A stretch of DNA of 6,363 nucleotides from contig JAIOTH010000039.1 of NCBI GenBank assembly GCA_021106915.1, forward strand, positions 1 to 6,363. The letters are read 5' to 3'. This DNA comes from a bacterium. Lineage in GTDB: Bacteria; Patescibacteriota; Patescibacteriia; UBA1558; S5-K13. The translations under genes and the position numbers were made by a program. The notes below the pieces were generated by a model. It searched no databases. It was not told the origin of the DNA and saw only the letters and a list, made by a program, of their open reading frames with translations. This document shows positions 4,575-6,363 of this stretch, in pieces; the stretch's first letter is position 1, and each line of letters opens with the position of its first letter.

Positions 4575-6359
4575 TTAATTATTATTAATTTCCTTTTTTA
4601 AATCTTTAATTAACCTTTTCACGCCATCTAAAGAAGAATCATCTTTATGTTTTTCTTTGGTATATATTTCTTTTATATATATAGAATCATTATCTTGCCA
4701 AACGTTATCCTTCTGACCTTCTGATTTCCTTTTTGCAAGTGGTTGATATTTATACTTTCTTCTAAACTCACCGATAGTTATTTTTTTATAACCAAATAAT
4801 TCTGCTGATTTATTATTTTTTACTTTTACTTCTGATATCTCATTACCAAAATAATCTTGAAAAAATACTGTACTACCAAGCTTAATCACACAATCTGTAT
4901 AACTATTCTGAGTATAATTACTTGCCCTAACTTCAAACTTGCCAATATTCCCAGATACTTTATCATACTTATTCTTAGAAAAAATACCTTTTTTAGCAAT
5001 CTCTTGAAATAATTTTCCAACATTTTTTCCAATCTCCGAATATTCCTTAAGCATATTCTTTTCTATTTGAACTCTATCTTTTATTTCAATTGGCGTACTT
5101 TTCTTAATCATATCAATAATCTCTTTTACCTCATCTGCCTTTAATTTTTTAATATAAACATCCTCACCTTTCTTAAGATCAATATTATATACATCAACAT
5201 TAATACCATGATTCCAATATAAATCAGAGGTATCTTTTTTAAAAAATCCCTCTTGTTCGCTATCGCTACAAGCAATTGCGTTAAACCCAATATATCCATT
5301 TTCAATTATAATATTATTTCCATTCTCATCTATATATTTTAAACCTTTAATATCTTTTTTGTGTCCTCGTTCTTCTTCAATAATAAATTCATAATTTTCG
5401 TTCAAGCCCTTAAAACGATCTTTTATATAATTCAAGTCCTCTATTATTTTAATAAATTCTGTTTTATTTTTCATATTCAACTCTATCTCACCTCTACTAT
5501 CATCTATTCCTAATTGAACATCTTCCATAACCTCTTTTATTTCTTGTTCTGTTAATTCTCTAAAAGCGACTGACTCTTGTTTCCCAGATATATATAAAAA
5601 ATATTTATCGAGTAAAACTTTTTTATTAATAACCCTAAAACCTTGTGGAAGAATGTCTTTATTTGTAGCATATCCTGAAAAACCAGATCTAGTACTATAC
5701 CCAATATGATATCTAGTATTATCTTTATCTCTATACTCTATACCAATCCTTTCGCGCTTAGTATTTATTTTTTTATCTTTATTTTTATCATTAAACTCCA
5801 TACTATATTTACCTATTTCTCCAGAACTAAAGCCAGAATAAACACTATGAACTCCCGGAATAGTTCTACGTGTTATCACATCATTATCAATCATATACTG
5901 AGAAAGATTCTTAAATTCTTTTTTTATTTCTTCTGAGTATTCTTCATTAGTTATTTTTATATCATCTAAAAATTTTATATTTTTATTTAATTCGTCATCT
6001 TCAATATCTAATTTTGAAAAATCTGTTTTTATTTTATTTTCTATTTTATCACTATACTTATTATTGTCTATCCTACTCTTCTCTTTAATATTATCATTAT
6101 TTATTTTTAATCTCTCTGCATTCTTAATATTTTGATCTAATCTCTTACTAAGTTCAGAATTTTTAAAACCATCCTCATTCTTTAATAAATATCTTAAATT
6201 ATAATTAGCATTAATATTATTAGAATCAAGAGCTATTGCTTGTTTTAATAATCTAATCGATCTATCAATCTTGTTTTGATCTCCAGATCTCATCAACATA
6301 ATATTTCTACTACCTTCACCTGCCAATTGTCCTGCCTTATTAGCTATTGCTAAGGACAT
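4575..6359 (-). CDS. Uncharacterised 594-aa charged protein with TPR-like N-terminus, upstream of holA (5' end may lie outside the window)
   Basis: I do not recognise this protein. The frame stays open from the ATG at 6359 to the window edge, so the true start may lie further upstream. Residues about 25-60 (GDQNKIDRSIRLLKQ, AIALDSNNINANYNLRYLL) fit a TPR unit (GD...A..LD.NN..A.YNL). Residues 65-155 are very rich in Lys, Asn, Asp and Glu and probably form helices or coiled coil. From about 167 the protein alternates beta-rich stretches (GVHSVYSGFSSGEIGKYSMEF 169-189, RYHIGYSTRSGFSGYA 216-231, NGNNIIIENGYIGFNA 346-361, GKFEVRASNY 473-482) with helices. Two helix segments look alike, FRELTEQEIKEVMEDVQ (266-282) and IKKLKADEVKEIIDMIK (403-419), hinting at a duplicated unit. 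There is no signal peptide at the visible start and no membrane segment. The holA start follows after 12 bases, suggesting one transcript. The composition is as AT-rich as holA, so no sign of recent transfer. Confidence 0.8.
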   Translation of the reverse strand: MSLAIANKAGQLAGEGSRNIMLMRSGDQNKIDRSIRLLKQAIALDSNNINANYNLRYLLKNEDGFKNSELSKRLDQNIKNAERLKINNDNIKEKSRIDNNKYSDKIENKIKTDFSKLDIEDDELNKNIKFLDDIKITNEEYSEEIKKEFKNLSQYMIDNDVITRRTIPGVHSVYSGFSSGEIGKYSMEFNDKNKDKKINTKRERIGIEYRDKDNTRYHIGYSTRSGFSGYATNKDILPQGFRVINKKVLLDKYFLYISGKQESVAFRELTEQEIKEVMEDVQLGIDDSRGEIELNMKNKTEFIKIIEDLNYIKDRFKGLNENYEFIIEEERGHKKDIKGLKYIDENGNNIIIENGYIGFNAIACSDSEQEGFFKKDTSDLYWNHGINVDVYNIDLKKGEDVYIKKLKADEVKEIIDMIKKSTPIEIKDRVQIEKNMLKEYSEIGKNVGKLFQEIAKKGIFSKNKYDKVSGNIGKFEVRASNYTQNSYTDCVIKLGSTVFFQDYFGNEISEVKVKNNKSAELFGYKKITIGEFRRKYKYQPLAKRKSEGQKDNVWQDNDSIYIKEIYTKEKHKDDSSLDGVKRLIKDLKKEINNN

Positions 6360-6363
6360 AAAA

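Noticed and set aside
5706..5936. 76-codon open frame on the plus strand inside the 594-aa gene
   Set aside because: It is antisense to a longer frame, Ile/Phe/Tyr-rich as expected of antisense to Lys/Asn codons, with no start signals.

Overview
This AT-rich window carries six protein-coding genes plus a possible seventh cut at the left edge. It most resembles a small-genome Patescibacteria/CPR-type bacterium. This is an inference, based on a short TruB with no obvious PUA domain fused to a cytidylyltransferase domain, strongly diverged Lys/Asn/Ile-rich holA and rpsT products, and the lack of Shine-Dalgarno sequences before truB, rpsT and holA. The standard code fits: truB ends in TGA, and no in-frame TGA is seen inside the other frames.

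Layout, left to right. Positions 1-193 hold a poorly defined plus-strand membrane-peptide frame, followed by a weak terminator. Positions 264-1427 (+) encode a fusion of a RibL/TagD-type nucleotidyltransferase domain with the tRNA pseudouridine-55 synthase TruB; a likely promoter lies so close that the mRNA may be leaderless. Positions 1402-3146 (-) form a self-contained cassette read toward truB: promoter, a secreted seven-or-so-bladed PQQ-like propeller with a C-terminal FlgD-like/T9SS type A domain (477 aa), a 59-aa unrecognised protein, and a terminator. Both cassette genes have the same strong GGGAGG ribosome site inside an identical 16-nt leader. Positions 3191-3231 are a perfect 18-bp inverted repeat between two divergent promoters. 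Positions 3318-3602 (+) encode ribosomal protein S20. Positions 4562-3582 (-) encode the DNA polymerase III delta subunit, overlapping rpsT tail to tail by 21 bases. Positions 6359-4575 (-) encode a large unrecognised, charged protein with a TPR-like N-terminus, 12 bases upstream of holA and probably co-transcribed with it.

Housekeeping functions (tRNA modification, ribosome, replisome clamp loader) frame an accessory cassette. The cassette is locally richer in GC (positions 2401-2460 have 27 G/C of 60, against 11 of 60 at 4081-4140 in holA), has different translation signals and a C-terminal domain typical of Bacteroidota-like phyla. This suggests acquisition by transfer. The items most worth attention are the nucleotidyltransferase-TruB fusion, the propeller plus 59-aa pair, and the unknown 594-aa protein coupled to holA.
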